From NCBI GenBank assembly GCA_018057925.1, contig JAGPCT010000002.1:62001-126000 (forward strand): 64,000 nucleotides of DNA, in the 5' to 3' direction. This document shows, one piece after another, positions 42,865 to 52,871 of the stretch. The position numbers and the translations under genes were made by a program. Source of the DNA: Saprospiraceae bacterium. GTDB lineage: Bacteria; Bacteroidota; Bacteroidia; Chitinophagales; Saprospiraceae. The notes below the pieces were generated by a model. That model was not told where the DNA came from, ran no database searches, and saw only the letters and a program-made list of their open reading frames with translations. The number at the start of each line of letters is the position of its first letter. The stretch's first letter is position 1.

Positions 42865-45800
42865 ATGAGCAGAATTCTTTTACTTTTTGCTTTTTTATTT
42901 AGTTTTTCCATTCTTAGTGAAGCTCAGACGAGTTTGTCTGGAAAAATTGTTGATAATGAATCGGGTGAAGTAATCATTGGCGCAACCGTAGTTTTAAAGA
43001 GAAATGGTGTGCAGACTGATGGAACTATCACGGATGAGTATGGAAACTTTTATTTTAGTTCGGTTACACCCGGGACGTATGATGTCAATATAACATATAC
43101 CGGTTATGGTGCTGTTTTAATGACAGATGTTCAAGTATTTAACGGTAAAGCCAATAAAATGGCGGTTACTAAGCTAGATACTGAGACAACCTTGTTGCAG
43201 GATGTTGTCATAAAGGCATATAAAAACCCTTTGATAGAGCAGGATAATACCACCCAAGGTACTGTGATGACACAGGAACAGATTGCTAAGGCACCGGTGA
43301 AGAACATTCAGGCACTTGCTGCAGCTTCAGGGGGTGTTTCAAGTTCTAATGGAGGAGACATCTCCATCCGAGGTAGCCGTACCGGTTCGACCAATTATTA
43401 TATTGATGGTATCCGCGTTGCAGGAGCGTACCTTCCACCCAACGAGATTGAGCAACTCCAAGTGATTACAGGTGGATTAGAGGCTCAATATGGTGATGTT
43501 ACCGGTGGATTGATTGTAGCGACAACCAAAGGTCCAAGTAGCTACTATAGTGTTTATGCAGATGCAGAAACATCAAAGTTTCTCGATCCTTATGAGCGTT
43601 CTGAATTTAATGTTTCTACTTCAGGTCCAATTTTAAAAGACAAAAACAACCAGCCTTTGATTGGCTTCAGATTGGGCGCAAGGTATGTTGGATCAAAGGA
43701 TCCTAGTCCCAATTATGATCCTTTACATTATATGAGTGCGGATAGAATCAAAGAATTAGAGGCCAATCCGGTTAGAAATATTGGAGCAGCAGGAGCTTAT
43801 TCTGCCGGTGAATTCAACCTGACACAGAATACATATTCTTCAAAAATAGGAATAAATAACCAAAGTAAAAATCTGGATTTCAACGGTAAGTTGGACTTTA
43901 GAATTTCGAAAACCATTGATGTCCAAGCAGGTTTTGGTTATCAGGATAGCAAAAGTCGATACGCCCCACAAGAAGATGGAGTTTATTCTTCTCGTTCATG
44001 GGAGTTTGCGAATTATGAGAACAATCCATACAATTATTCCAGCCGATACAGAGGTAATGTCCGATTGAGACACAAACTCTCTACTACCAATACTGGTATC
44101 ATTCAGAATGTTGGTTATATATTAATCGGAGGGTATGAGAAAACAAAAAGTAATACAGAGGATTTGAGACATAAGGCTAACTTGTTTGATTACGGTTATG
44201 TCGGTAGGTTTAATTCTAAGTTGGGCGAACCAGCAATTCAATTGGTCAATGACACTTTAAAGAATGTGTATAGTTTAGTTGAGTCTTATGATGGTACTTT
44301 TGTACCCGGAACTACCAATCCGGTTCTGGCTAATTATAATAATACCCTTACTCCTGAACAGATTATTAATCAAGAATTTATAACATATAATGGCATCCAG
44401 GCACAGTCTAATTTATACAATCAACTATATGGATTATACAGCAATGTAGGTCAAGTTTTTAATAGATTTAGGAAATCAGAAAGCGATACATATACAGGAA
44501 GATTGGATATCAACTTTGATATTGTACCGGGTTCATCTGAAACCGGTCGTCATTCTATAAATCTAGGCTTTTTATATGAACAAAATGTGCAGCGTTCTTA
44601 TTCAATAGCTCCTAGAAACCTATGGACTTTGGCCAATAACCTGGCAAATACCCATCTAAAAGAACTGGATTATTCAGCTAATGCTATTGATACACTCGAC
44701 ATACAAGGTATTCAGATTCCGGTTTATCCGTATAAAGTTACCCCTCAGGCGGGTAATCAGTTTTATCGTGCAGTAAGAGAAAAATTAGGTGTGCCGTTAG
44801 ATCAACCTATTTTTGTTAATAACTTAAGTCCGGATCAACTGTCATTGGATATGTTTGCTCCGGGTGAGTTAACTTCTTATGGTATTCTTGGCTTTTATGG
44901 CTATGACTATTTAGGAAATAAAATTAAAGACGCGAGCTTTAATGACTTTTTTACAAAGACCTCAGGAAGTGAAAATGGAGTAAGATCAATGCTTTTGGCT
45001 CCATTTAAGCCTATTTATCAATCATTCTATATCCAAGATAAATTCCAGGCGAGAGACGTTATTTTCCGTTTGGGTTTAAGAGTTGAAAGATATGATGCCA
45101 ATACTAAGGTTCTTAAAGATCCATATAGCTTGTATCAAATTTCAACTGCAAAAGAATATTACCAACAGATAGGTCAACAATTGCCTTCTAACATCGATCC
45201 TGATGCAGCTGTTTATTTAAATACACTTGGTAATGATGCATCAGGCGTAAAAGCATTTAGAGTAGGAGATACTTGGTACAATTCCAAAGGTATAGCGACA
45301 CTCAATCCGGACGATATCTTCCAAAAAGGTGTTGTAAATCCAAGGTATAATCTACTTCCCGGAGAAGTAAATAAACCAGATATCCAGTTAGCATCTTATG
45401 ATCCTAACCGTTCATTTAAAGATTATACCCCTCAGGTAAGTTTTTCACCAAGGATTGCGATATCATTCCCTATATCAGATGATGCCAACTTCTTTGGACA
45501 TTACGACATCTTAGTAGAAAGACCAACCAACAATTATGCCTCAGGTTTAGATTATTTATATTGGGAGAATCAATCTTCCTTTAATAATCCGGATTTGAAG
45601 CCTTCCAAGAATATCGATTATGAAATCGGATTCCAGCAGAAGTTGACAAATACTTCAGCCTTGAAATTGTCTTTGTATTATAAAGAAATTAGAGATTTGA
45701 TACAGAACTCTTTGATATTATATACAAGTAATATCGGTGGCAAATTGTTGACATACCGTAATATTGACTTTAGTACCGTAAAAGGGATTCAGATACAGTA

Positions 45801-46497
45801 TGATTTGAGAAGAACAAGTAATCTTACCTTACAAGCCAACTATACACTACAGTTTGCGGATGGTACAGGTTCTGATCCTCAAACTCAGGCAAACATCGCC
45901 AAGAATGGTCAAGTGAGAGTATTGAGCCCACTTGACTTTGATGAAAGACATGCTTTGAAATTAACAGCTGACTACCGTTTTGATGAAGGAAAGGCGTACA
46001 ATGGACCCGAATGGTTTGGTGTCGATGTATTTGCCAATGCAGGTGTTAATATCATTGGTACAGCCGTTTCAGGTCGTCCTTACACTAAGGCTGCTACTCC
46101 TACTGAACGGGGCGGAAGTGGAACTATTGGTACATATAATGGGCAGCGATATCCTTGGAACTTTAATCTGGATTTGAGAATAGATAAATCATTTAGATTG
46201 AATTCTGCAGATGTTAAAAGAGCCGCATCGCTTAACGTATATGTAAGGATTACCAATTTATTAAATACACGAAATATATATGGATTGTATAAAGCCTCTG
46301 GTTCAGCCTTTGATGATGGATTTTTACCGACTTATCTGGGACAGAATTTATATTCAGCAATTGATTTGAATCAGGTTGCCACGGGCTTAGGAAGAACTTC
46401 TGCCGAATATATTAATGCTTACAATTGGTTGATGTACAACCCTGGGTTTTTTAATGGACCACGAAGGATTTATATAGGAGCAAGTTTTAATTTTTAA
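42865..46497 (+). CDS. TonB-dependent receptor with carboxypeptidase-like regulatory domain
   Basis: A 1210-residue outer-membrane receptor. Signal peptide to ~21 (SILSEAQ); CarboxypepD_reg-like domain ~23-105 (SGKIVDNESGEVIIGATVVLK, GNFYFSSVTPGTYDVNI); plug ~130-240 with ISIRGSRTGSTNYYIDGIRV and EQLQVITGGLEAQYGDVTGGLI; then a long barrel ending in the terminal strand IYIGASFNF. It takes up a ligand using TonB energy. Instead of a SusD partner it is followed by a giant surface protein and a PorV/PorQ-like protein, an arrangement pointing to T9SS-linked surface function rather than classical glycan import. Confidence 0.92.
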   Translation: MSRILLLFAFLFSFSILSEAQTSLSGKIVDNESGEVIIGATVVLKRNGVQTDGTITDEYGNFYFSSVTPGTYDVNITYTGYGAVLMTDVQVFNGKANKMAVTKLDTETTLLQDVVIKAYKNPLIEQDNTTQGTVMTQEQIAKAPVKNIQALAAASGGVSSSNGGDISIRGSRTGSTNYYIDGIRVAGAYLPPNEIEQLQVITGGLEAQYGDVTGGLIVATTKGPSSYYSVYADAETSKFLDPYERSEFNVSTSGPILKDKNNQPLIGFRLGARYVGSKDPSPNYDPLHYMSADRIKELEANPVRNIGAAGAYSAGEFNLTQNTYSSKIGINNQSKNLDFNGKLDFRISKTIDVQAGFGYQDSKSRYAPQEDGVYSSRSWEFANYENNPYNYSSRYRGNVRLRHKLSTTNTGIIQNVGYILIGGYEKTKSNTEDLRHKANLFDYGYVGRFNSKLGEPAIQLVNDTLKNVYSLVESYDGTFVPGTTNPVLANYNNTLTPEQIINQEFITYNGIQAQSNLYNQLYGLYSNVGQVFNRFRKSESDTYTGRLDINFDIVPGSSETGRHSINLGFLYEQNVQRSYSIAPRNLWTLANNLANTHLKELDYSANAIDTLDIQGIQIPVYPYKVTPQAGNQFYRAVREKLGVPLDQPIFVNNLSPDQLSLDMFAPGELTSYGILGFYGYDYLGNKIKDASFNDFFTKTSGSENGVRSMLLAPFKPIYQSFYIQDKFQARDVIFRLGLRVERYDANTKVLKDPYSLYQISTAKEYYQQIGQQLPSNIDPDAAVYLNTLGNDASGVKAFRVGDTWYNSKGIATLNPDDIFQKGVVNPRYNLLPGEVNKPDIQLASYDPNRSFKDYTPQVSFSPRIAISFPISDDANFFGHYDILVERPTNNYASGLDYLYWENQSSFNNPDLKPSKNIDYEIGFQQKLTNTSALKLSLYYKEIRDLIQNSLILYTSNIGGKLLTYRNIDFSTVKGIQIQYDLRRTSNLTLQANYTLQFADGTGSDPQTQANIAKNGQVRVLSPLDFDERHALKLTADYRFDEGKAYNGPEWFGVDVFANAGVNIIGTAVSGRPYTKAATPTERGGSGTIGTYNGQRYPWNFNLDLRIDKSFRLNSADVKRAASLNVYVRITNLLNTRNIYGLYKASGSAFDDGFLPTYLGQNLYSAIDLNQVATGLGRTSAEYINAYNWLMYNPGFFNGPRRIYIGASFNF

Positions 46498-46562
46498 TAA
46501 CAGAATTAATTGATATTTATTAACTTTTCATTTTTCGTCAATAAATATTTAAAATATTACAA

Positions 46563-49500
46563 ATGAAAAATTATTTATTTTATTGGGTATTTATTTTTAT
46601 AGTAAGTGTGGCTTATGATGTGAGTGCTCACGTACCTCCCGGATTTAAGAAAGATCCACCTACTCAAAAAGAACTTGAGTTGAGAGAGCTTTGTGCTCCG
46701 GCAACGGCTAAAGTAGAACTTACTATTAATAATGTTAGGGCTTTATTACTAAACGGTGGTGACGTATGGTGGGATAGGAGTGATGGTAGATATATTGTAC
46801 CTAATGTAACCGTGAAGCCTGTTTCATCAATATTTGCAGCAGCAGTATGGATTGTAGGGTACAATGGAGATCAATTGAAAGGTGCAGGAAGAATGTACGG
46901 TGGTAATAGTAATAAGCATGACTGGTTTCCTGGTCCACTTAATGATCTGACTGGTCAAATTACTGTTCAGGAATGTTCTAACTGGGATAGGTTCTTTGAA
47001 GTAAGAGGGCAGGAAATAGATAAGCATATAGCGCAATTTAATGAATTTCTAGAAGCAGGGACTGACTATCCGGAAAGTTTAATTCCATTAAATGTAAGAG
47101 GATGGCCAGCAAGAGGTAATCCTTATTTTAAATCAATATACAATTGGAGTTTGCCTTCTACTACTGCAGCATTAGCACCATTTTATGACTATGATGGCGA
47201 CGGAGAGTATGATCCCGCTAAAGGAGATTTTCCGATTATTGAAGTGCGTGGTGTAGGTGGAGCATGTGAGCCAACAGCCGACAATCCGGTTCCTCCAACG
47301 TATGCAGATCAAATGTATTTTTGGATCTATAATGACAATGGAAACGTACATACCGAATTTAATGGAACTCCTATAAATATGGAAGTTCAAGTTCAAGCCT
47401 ATGCTTTTAAAACGAATGACCAACTGAATGATATGACCTTTATGCGTTATAAATTGGTCAATCGTTCTCCCACAGTAACAGATAGGTGTATTTTTGGATG
47501 GTGGGTTGACTCTGACTTAGGTTGTCCAGATGATGACTTGATTGGATGTGATTCCTCATTAAGTTTAGTGTATTATTACAATGTTGACGGAACTGACGGG
47601 AATTCAGGACCTGATATGACTTTGTGTAATGCAGGTGGAGGTTCTGTCAATACCTATGGTAGGAAAGTTCCGATTTTGGGTATTGACTACTTTGAAGGAC
47701 CTACCATTGATACAATAATAGAAGGGAAGGAAACCAATTATGATATAGGTATGACTTCCTTCACCTATTGGAATAGAGAAAGTGCTGAGCCTGGTACGAC
47801 TGACCCTAAAAATTTACAGCAATTGTATAATTATTTGGATGCTAAGTGGAAGGATGGCACTCCCTTTACCTTTGGTGGTTCAGGATATAAATCAGGAGGT
47901 CCGGTAACAAGATATCCATTTCCGGATGCGCCGGACAATGTTAACGGTTGGTCGATGAAGACTGTTACAGCATTACCGGGTGTTGACCGTAGGACAGCTC
48001 AATCCACAGGACCGATAACATTGCAGTCCAATAAGACCAATTATCTTGTTGTTGGAGTTCCATGGGTGCCTGATCAAGATTATTCTGGACCCAATAATGC
48101 ACCATCATTAACGGACTTGATTGCTGCAGATAGAATATGTCAAGGACTTTTTGACAATTGTTTTAAAATATTTGACGGTCCGGATGCACCGAATGTAGAT
48201 ATCATTGAATTGGACAAGAAATTGGTTTTAGCTTTGAGTAATGATCCCGAAACTTCCAATAACTTTGATTTGAATTATCATGGATTTAGTCCGGGTATTT
48301 CGGTGTCAAAAGATACATTTGGTTTGTTTAAATTTCAAGGCTATATGATTTATCAGGTTAAAAGTCCTGATGTTTCACCAGCCGATTTGGATGATCCAAG
48401 TAAATCAAGACTTTTTGCTCAAGTTGACCTGAAGGATTCTGTGACAACTTTATTTAATTGGACTCCTATAGTCAATCCATCTTATCCTGATCCTAAAGAT
48501 CCATTACATCATATATGGATTCCAACAACCATGGTTAATGGTGAAAATAAAGGATTGAGAAATACATTCGAAGTAAATAGAGACTTATTTGCAACCGGGG
48601 ATGATCGTTTGGTGAATCATAAAAAATATTATTACACTGCAGTAGCATACGCATATAATAACTACAAAACTTTAGATGTGAAGGGTGATGGACAGCGAAT
48701 AACATTTGCTCTAGGAAGAAGAAATTCACAAATTTATACCGCTATACCGCGACCTATTATTGATAGAAAATTGAATTCTGATTATGGCTCAGGAGCAATT
48801 ATCACTAGGTTGGATGGTGAAGGAACCTATAAATCTTTCCTTGAACTAGCAGATGGCGAAAGAGATAGGTTGTTTAATTTGAGCTTTATAAGTGGACCTT
48901 CCGCAGAGAGAACTATTCTGTATAAAGAGGGTAATGGTCCGGTTGCAGTAAAAGTTTACAACCCGATTGATGTAATTGACGGCGTACTTAATGTTGCTTT
49001 CAATGATAAAAACCCTACTGATTCCAAATTAGATATTAATTCGGCAGTATGGAATTTGACGAATGCCACAGGTGACACTTTGGTTAAGGAAGAAAAGTTT
49101 GCTAAGTTTAATGAGCGATTGATTGCAGAATACGGTATTTCTATCTTTTTCCCTAATAATGATCCTGGAGAAGACTTAGACGATGTAAATGGATATGTTG
49201 GTCAGGAAAGGGTATATGCTGATCCAACTAAGGATAATTGGCTTACAATGTTAAGAGATGGAGGTGAAGTCTTGAGTGATAATCCAAATATTTCTCTTAT
49301 TCTTTCTGAAGCCTTAAATTGGATTAATTTTGTTGAGAAGTTTAGTGATAAAGGAAATCAGGATCCGAAAAATGTTTATGAAAAATTGGGTTTCTGGCCA
49401 TTGGCATTAGCATTGAAAGAACCAGCAGATGTTGGAGCTGGAGAGTTCCTAACACCTGTTCCTGCTTCTTCTAATATTAAGAATACGGTTGAGAAATCCA

Positions 49501-50639
49501 ATACACTTGCTGATCTGAATAACGTAGATATTGTGTTCACGAGTGATCGATCTAAATGGTCTAAATGTATTGTTGTCGAAGCTTCTAATGCAATTTATTC
49601 TAATGCCGGCTTACCACCGGAAGGAAATGCGCCTCAGTTTTCATTGAGAAAAGCAAGATCTGTTACTAAGGATGTTGATGCAAATGGTAATCCTGTTCTC
49701 AATTCTAATCCTGATTCCACCGGATTGAGTTGGTTCCCTGGATATGCTATAGATGTTGAAACAGGAATGAGATTGAATATTTTCTTCTCGGAAAATTCAA
49801 GTTTTGACCCTGCTATATTTGGCGGAATATTAGAGGAAGTTGGAGAGAATCCTAATATTGGCAGGGATATGTTATTCAATCCGGGGGCAAATTGGGCTAT
49901 TCCTTTTTCTAACAATTTCCAATCTCCGGATAATTTCTTCGCAGGTGGACAACATTATATTTATGTAAGTAAAACTAAATATGATGAGTGTTTGGCGTTC
50001 CAAAAGAATTTGAAAGGTCAAAATCCGAATGATATCAATAAAGCTCGTGTCCTTGCTCAGATTACATGGGTTGGTGTTCCTCTTGGTACTAAAATGTTGT
50101 CCTACAAAGATGGTTTAATCCCTCAAGAGACAGTTTATAAGTTAAGAGTCAACAATTCATATAAGGTACCTGCTACAAGTGATGGAATTTCCGGATTGAA
50201 TAATGGTATGCCAATGTATAAAATTGAAATAAAAGATAAGGCATTTGCACCAAGATCTAATGATTTGGTAAACCGGGCATTGGATAGTATCTCTGTTGTT
50301 CCGAATCCGTATTATGCTTATTCGGCCTATGAAAACACGGAGGTTGCTAATATCGTTAAAATTACCAACTTGCCTCCTAAATGTGTCGTGACGATCTATT
50401 CATTAGATGGTAAGTTTGTTCGTCAGTTTAACCGAAATGAAGTAAGAGAGGAACGAAAAGGTGAGGGACGAGGTGTTCGATATGGACAGGTAACACCTGA
50501 TATTGAATGGGATTTGAAAAATGGAAGTGGTATTACGGTCGGAAGTGGAATTTATTTAATACATGTTAAATCAGATGAAGGTGAAAGAGTGATTAAATGG
50601 GTTGGTACAATCCGTCAGCTCGAAATCTCCGGATTCTAA
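46563..50639 (+). CDS. Giant surface protein with C-terminal T9SS/FlgD-like sorting region
   Basis: A 1358-residue exported protein. Signal peptide ending YDVSA. A calcium-loop-like YDYDGDGEYDPAKGDFP lies near residue ~210. Much of the length consists of beta-rich sequence without a family I can name (ADQMYFWIYNDNGNVHTE, DRCIFGWWVDSDLG, FKFQGYMIYQVKSPD). The C-terminus reads SISVVPNPYYAYSAYE, VTIYSLDGKFVRQFNRN, IEWDLKNGSGITVGSGIYLIHVKSDEGERVIKWVG, typical of type A sorting domains or FlgD-Ig-like repeats. It lies 65 bp after the TonB receptor gene and 84 bp before the PorV-like gene. Function unknown; adhesion or matrix display are possible. Confidence 0.8.
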   Translation: MKNYLFYWVFIFIVSVAYDVSAHVPPGFKKDPPTQKELELRELCAPATAKVELTINNVRALLLNGGDVWWDRSDGRYIVPNVTVKPVSSIFAAAVWIVGYNGDQLKGAGRMYGGNSNKHDWFPGPLNDLTGQITVQECSNWDRFFEVRGQEIDKHIAQFNEFLEAGTDYPESLIPLNVRGWPARGNPYFKSIYNWSLPSTTAALAPFYDYDGDGEYDPAKGDFPIIEVRGVGGACEPTADNPVPPTYADQMYFWIYNDNGNVHTEFNGTPINMEVQVQAYAFKTNDQLNDMTFMRYKLVNRSPTVTDRCIFGWWVDSDLGCPDDDLIGCDSSLSLVYYYNVDGTDGNSGPDMTLCNAGGGSVNTYGRKVPILGIDYFEGPTIDTIIEGKETNYDIGMTSFTYWNRESAEPGTTDPKNLQQLYNYLDAKWKDGTPFTFGGSGYKSGGPVTRYPFPDAPDNVNGWSMKTVTALPGVDRRTAQSTGPITLQSNKTNYLVVGVPWVPDQDYSGPNNAPSLTDLIAADRICQGLFDNCFKIFDGPDAPNVDIIELDKKLVLALSNDPETSNNFDLNYHGFSPGISVSKDTFGLFKFQGYMIYQVKSPDVSPADLDDPSKSRLFAQVDLKDSVTTLFNWTPIVNPSYPDPKDPLHHIWIPTTMVNGENKGLRNTFEVNRDLFATGDDRLVNHKKYYYTAVAYAYNNYKTLDVKGDGQRITFALGRRNSQIYTAIPRPIIDRKLNSDYGSGAIITRLDGEGTYKSFLELADGERDRLFNLSFISGPSAERTILYKEGNGPVAVKVYNPIDVIDGVLNVAFNDKNPTDSKLDINSAVWNLTNATGDTLVKEEKFAKFNERLIAEYGISIFFPNNDPGEDLDDVNGYVGQERVYADPTKDNWLTMLRDGGEVLSDNPNISLILSEALNWINFVEKFSDKGNQDPKNVYEKLGFWPLALALKEPADVGAGEFLTPVPASSNIKNTVEKSNTLADLNNVDIVFTSDRSKWSKCIVVEASNAIYSNAGLPPEGNAPQFSLRKARSVTKDVDANGNPVLNSNPDSTGLSWFPGYAIDVETGMRLNIFFSENSSFDPAIFGGILEEVGENPNIGRDMLFNPGANWAIPFSNNFQSPDNFFAGGQHYIYVSKTKYDECLAFQKNLKGQNPNDINKARVLAQITWVGVPLGTKMLSYKDGLIPQETVYKLRVNNSYKVPATSDGISGLNNGMPMYKIEIKDKAFAPRSNDLVNRALDSISVVPNPYYAYSAYENTEVANIVKITNLPPKCVVTIYSLDGKFVRQFNRNEVREERKGEGRGVRYGQVTPDIEWDLKNGSGITVGSGIYLIHVKSDEGERVIKWVGTIRQLEISGF

Positions 50640-50646
50640 TAAATTT

Positions 50647-50682
50647 ATATGAATCCGGGTAAGTTGTTATCCGGATTCATAT
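50647..50682 (+). other. Hairpin between surface-protein gene and porV-like gene
   Basis: A perfect 12-bp stem ATATGAATCCGG / CCGGATTCATAT with a 12-nt loop, 7 bp after the surface-protein stop. It has only a weak T-run after it, so it may be a partial terminator or an mRNA-stability element that sets the level of the downstream gene. It contains the in-frame ATG at 50649. Confidence 0.65.
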
Positions 50683-50723
50683 TTAGTTTGAAAATTTATT
50701 ACAAACGAACAAAAGAATTAAAC

Positions 50724-51785
50724 GTGAAAAAATTATTTACAATATTCATTTTAATAGTGGGCACTTCCTATGTTTTTGCCGGTAACCCTGATCGTCAAGG
50801 TTCTTCGGGAGCAGGAGAATTGCTTATGAATCCATGGGCGAGAAGTGCCGGTCTTCATACGATGAATACAGCAGGAATATCCGGAATTGAGGCAACACGA
50901 CTAAATGTTGCAGGGTTGACGAATATTAAAAGTATGGAAATAGCCTATAGCCATGGACGATATTTGGTAGGTACAGGAATTACTACCAATACTTTTGGTC
51001 TTGCAAAAAAGATAGGTAAAAACGGTGTATTTGGTCTAGATTTTATGGCACTTAATTTTGGTGACATTAAAGTGACCACGGTTGATTTTCCGGAAGGCAA
51101 TGGAACATATTATAATGCCTCATGGGCTAATATAGGGCTTTCTTATGCGCACATGTTTGTCAATGAAGAATCGCTTGGAAAAGTTTCTGTTGGGATGGGT
51201 GTAAGACTTGTAATGGAGTCTATTCCGGGTGTTTCTGCCCGTGGTGTAGCTTTTGATGCCGGGGTTCAATACTCAAATGGTGCAAAAGACAATTTTAAGT
51301 TGGGTCTTGCATTGCGAAACCTGGGTACACCTTTGAAATTTAGAGGTGAAGGATTTACGGTGACCAGACCAAATCCGAATGTTGAGAACGTAAATTTGGC
51401 TTATGATCAAAGAGCTGCTAATTACGAGTTACCGGTAACTTTAAATATAGGTGCGTCTTATGACTTTTATGTTGCTGATGATGCAGTTCGAGTTACGCCA
51501 CTTGCCAATTTTACCTCTAATTCATTTAGTAGAGATCAATTGGGAGCCGGAGTTGAAGTATCGTTATTGAAAGATATGCTTCAAATAAGAGCTGCCTATA
51601 AAGGCGAAATTCAAAAAACTACCGAAGTTATTAAAGATGATATTTATACAGGATTATCATTTGGAGCATCAGCTAATTTAACATTGAATAAAGAAACAAA
51701 ATCAAAAATAGCATTGGATTATGCATTTATGAATTCCAGACTATTTAGTGGTACACATAATATTGGAGTAAGAATAAACCTCTAA
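50724..51785 (+). CDS. PorV/PorQ family outer membrane protein
   Basis: About 353 residues, FadL-like barrel of the PorV/PorQ family of T9SS outer-membrane factors. The GTG at 50724 is chosen because a proper signal peptide begins there (KKLFTIFILIVGTSYVFA); the ATG at 50649 would add 25 residues and lies inside a hairpin. Family signatures are GAGELLMNPWARSAGLHTMNTAGISGIEATRLNVAGL near the N-terminus, then GKNGVFGLDFMALNFGDI, LGLALRNLGTPLKFRG and the terminal SGTHNIGVRINL. PorV shuttles T9SS cargo. It is the last gene of the receptor - surface protein - PorV-like unit and is followed by a strong terminator. Confidence 0.85.
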   Translation: MKKLFTIFILIVGTSYVFAGNPDRQGSSGAGELLMNPWARSAGLHTMNTAGISGIEATRLNVAGLTNIKSMEIAYSHGRYLVGTGITTNTFGLAKKIGKNGVFGLDFMALNFGDIKVTTVDFPEGNGTYYNASWANIGLSYAHMFVNEESLGKVSVGMGVRLVMESIPGVSARGVAFDAGVQYSNGAKDNFKLGLALRNLGTPLKFRGEGFTVTRPNPNVENVNLAYDQRAANYELPVTLNIGASYDFYVADDAVRVTPLANFTSNSFSRDQLGAGVEVSLLKDMLQIRAAYKGEIQKTTEVIKDDIYTGLSFGASANLTLNKETKSKIALDYAFMNSRLFSGTHNIGVRINL

Positions 51786-51828
51786 TATTTGTTTCTTCTA
51801 TAGATAGTTTTTTATATTTTTGTAACAT

Positions 51829-51867
51829 AACACTAAACACTTCCAAACGGGAGTGTTTAGTGTTTTT
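51829..51867 (+). terminator. Strong rho-independent terminator between porV-like gene and greA
   Basis: A perfect 13-bp stem AACACTAAACACT / AGTGTTTAGTGTT with a 10-nt loop, running into TTTTT. It lies 43 bp after the porV-like stop and only 18 bp before the greA ATG. A TATTTTTG -7-like box at 51815-51822 lies just upstream of it. Confidence 0.85.
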
Positions 51868-51885
51868 AAACTTATTATTATAATT

Positions 51886-52359
51886 ATGTCAGGCTATACT
51901 TATCTTACACAAGAAGGAATGGATAAACTTAATGCTGAGTTAGATGAACTTAAGTCAACGGGCCGGCAAGAGGCTGCAAAGGCGATCGCTGAAGCACGTG
52001 ATAAAGGTGATTTGTCAGAGAATGCTGAGTATGATGCAGCAAAGAACGCACAGGGTATGTTGGAATTAAGAATTAACGAGTTGGAGAAAGTCCTGGCAAA
52101 TGCTCGACTAATAGATGCATCACAGTTGGATCCAACCATAGTTACACTTTTATCCACCGTTGAGATTGAGAATATTAAAACCAAGAAAGTTTTTAAATAT
52201 ACATTGGTTTCAGAAGCAGAATCTGACTTACAATCAGGGAAAATATCAGGAAATTCACCCATTGGGCAAGGACTTTTAGGAAAAAAGGAAGGTGATATAG
52301 CTAAAGTGACGACACCTGCCGGCGTATTAGAATTTAAAATTATAAAATTATATCATTGA
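51886..52359 (+). CDS. greA: Transcription elongation factor GreA
   Basis: A 157-residue GreA. The N-terminal coiled coil runs from YLTQEGMDKLNAELDELK through EARDKGDLSENAEYDAAKNAQGMLE, whose acidic tip (D-x-SENAEYDAA) stimulates RNA polymerase transcript cleavage. The C-terminal FKBP-like domain holds VTLLSTVEIEN, YTLVSEAESDLQSGKISGNSPIGQGLLGKKEGD. The ATG at 51886 gives the usual MSGYTYLT start; an upstream in-frame codon at 51853 falls in the hairpin. It rescues backtracked polymerase. The HIT gene follows 4 bp later in the same unit. Confidence 0.96.
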   Translation: MSGYTYLTQEGMDKLNAELDELKSTGRQEAAKAIAEARDKGDLSENAEYDAAKNAQGMLELRINELEKVLANARLIDASQLDPTIVTLLSTVEIENIKTKKVFKYTLVSEAESDLQSGKISGNSPIGQGLLGKKEGDIAKVTTPAGVLEFKIIKLYH

Positions 52360-52363
52360 TCCA

Positions 52364-52759
52364 ATGGCAAGTATTTTTAGTAAGATAATTGCAGGCGAGT
52401 TGCCTTGTTACAAAGTATATGAAGATGACAAACACTTTTGTTTCTTGGACATACGACCGGTGGTTAAGGGACATACATTGGTTATTCCTAAAAAGGAAGT
52501 AGATTATATCTTTGATCTGAATAGTGATGAATATATTGAATTAATGATGACAGCACGTAAAATTGCTAAAGCTATGAAGAAAGTAATTCCGTGTAATAGG
52601 ATAGGTGTGGCTGTTGTAGGACTTGAGGTGCCACATACACATATTCATCTGATGCCAATAAATGCGGTTTCTGATATGAATTTTAAAAATCCGCCGATTT
52701 CATTATCTGTTGACGAGTATGAACAACTTGCGAGGGAAATATCTTCTGCTATTGAATAG
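52364..52759 (+). CDS. HIT family (histidine triad) nucleotide-binding protein
   Basis: A 131-residue HIT protein: SIFSKIIAGELPCYKVYEDDKHFCFLDIRPVVKGHTLVIPKKE at the N-terminus and the histidine triad GLEVPHTHIHLMPI near residue 100. Hint-type enzymes hydrolyse aminoacyl-adenylates and related adenosine phosphoramidates. It is co-transcribed with greA. Confidence 0.93.
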   Translation: MASIFSKIIAGELPCYKVYEDDKHFCFLDIRPVVKGHTLVIPKKEVDYIFDLNSDEYIELMMTARKIAKAMKKVIPCNRIGVAVVGLEVPHTHIHLMPINAVSDMNFKNPPISLSVDEYEQLAREISSAIE

Positions 52760-52871
52760 TTCTTTTTGATACTATTTTATGCCAAATTGAATTATAAACC
52801 AAGCCAAATTAGTGCTGATTTTAAATATGTTAGGGAAAATAAAATTTTTTTAATAAAGGAAATGATAAGGG

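Noticed and set aside
52760..52871. AAATTAGTGCTGATTTT in the HIT - ruvC gap as a ninth repeat copy
   Set aside because: Only about ten bases resemble the family; no terminal repeats or other modules nearby.
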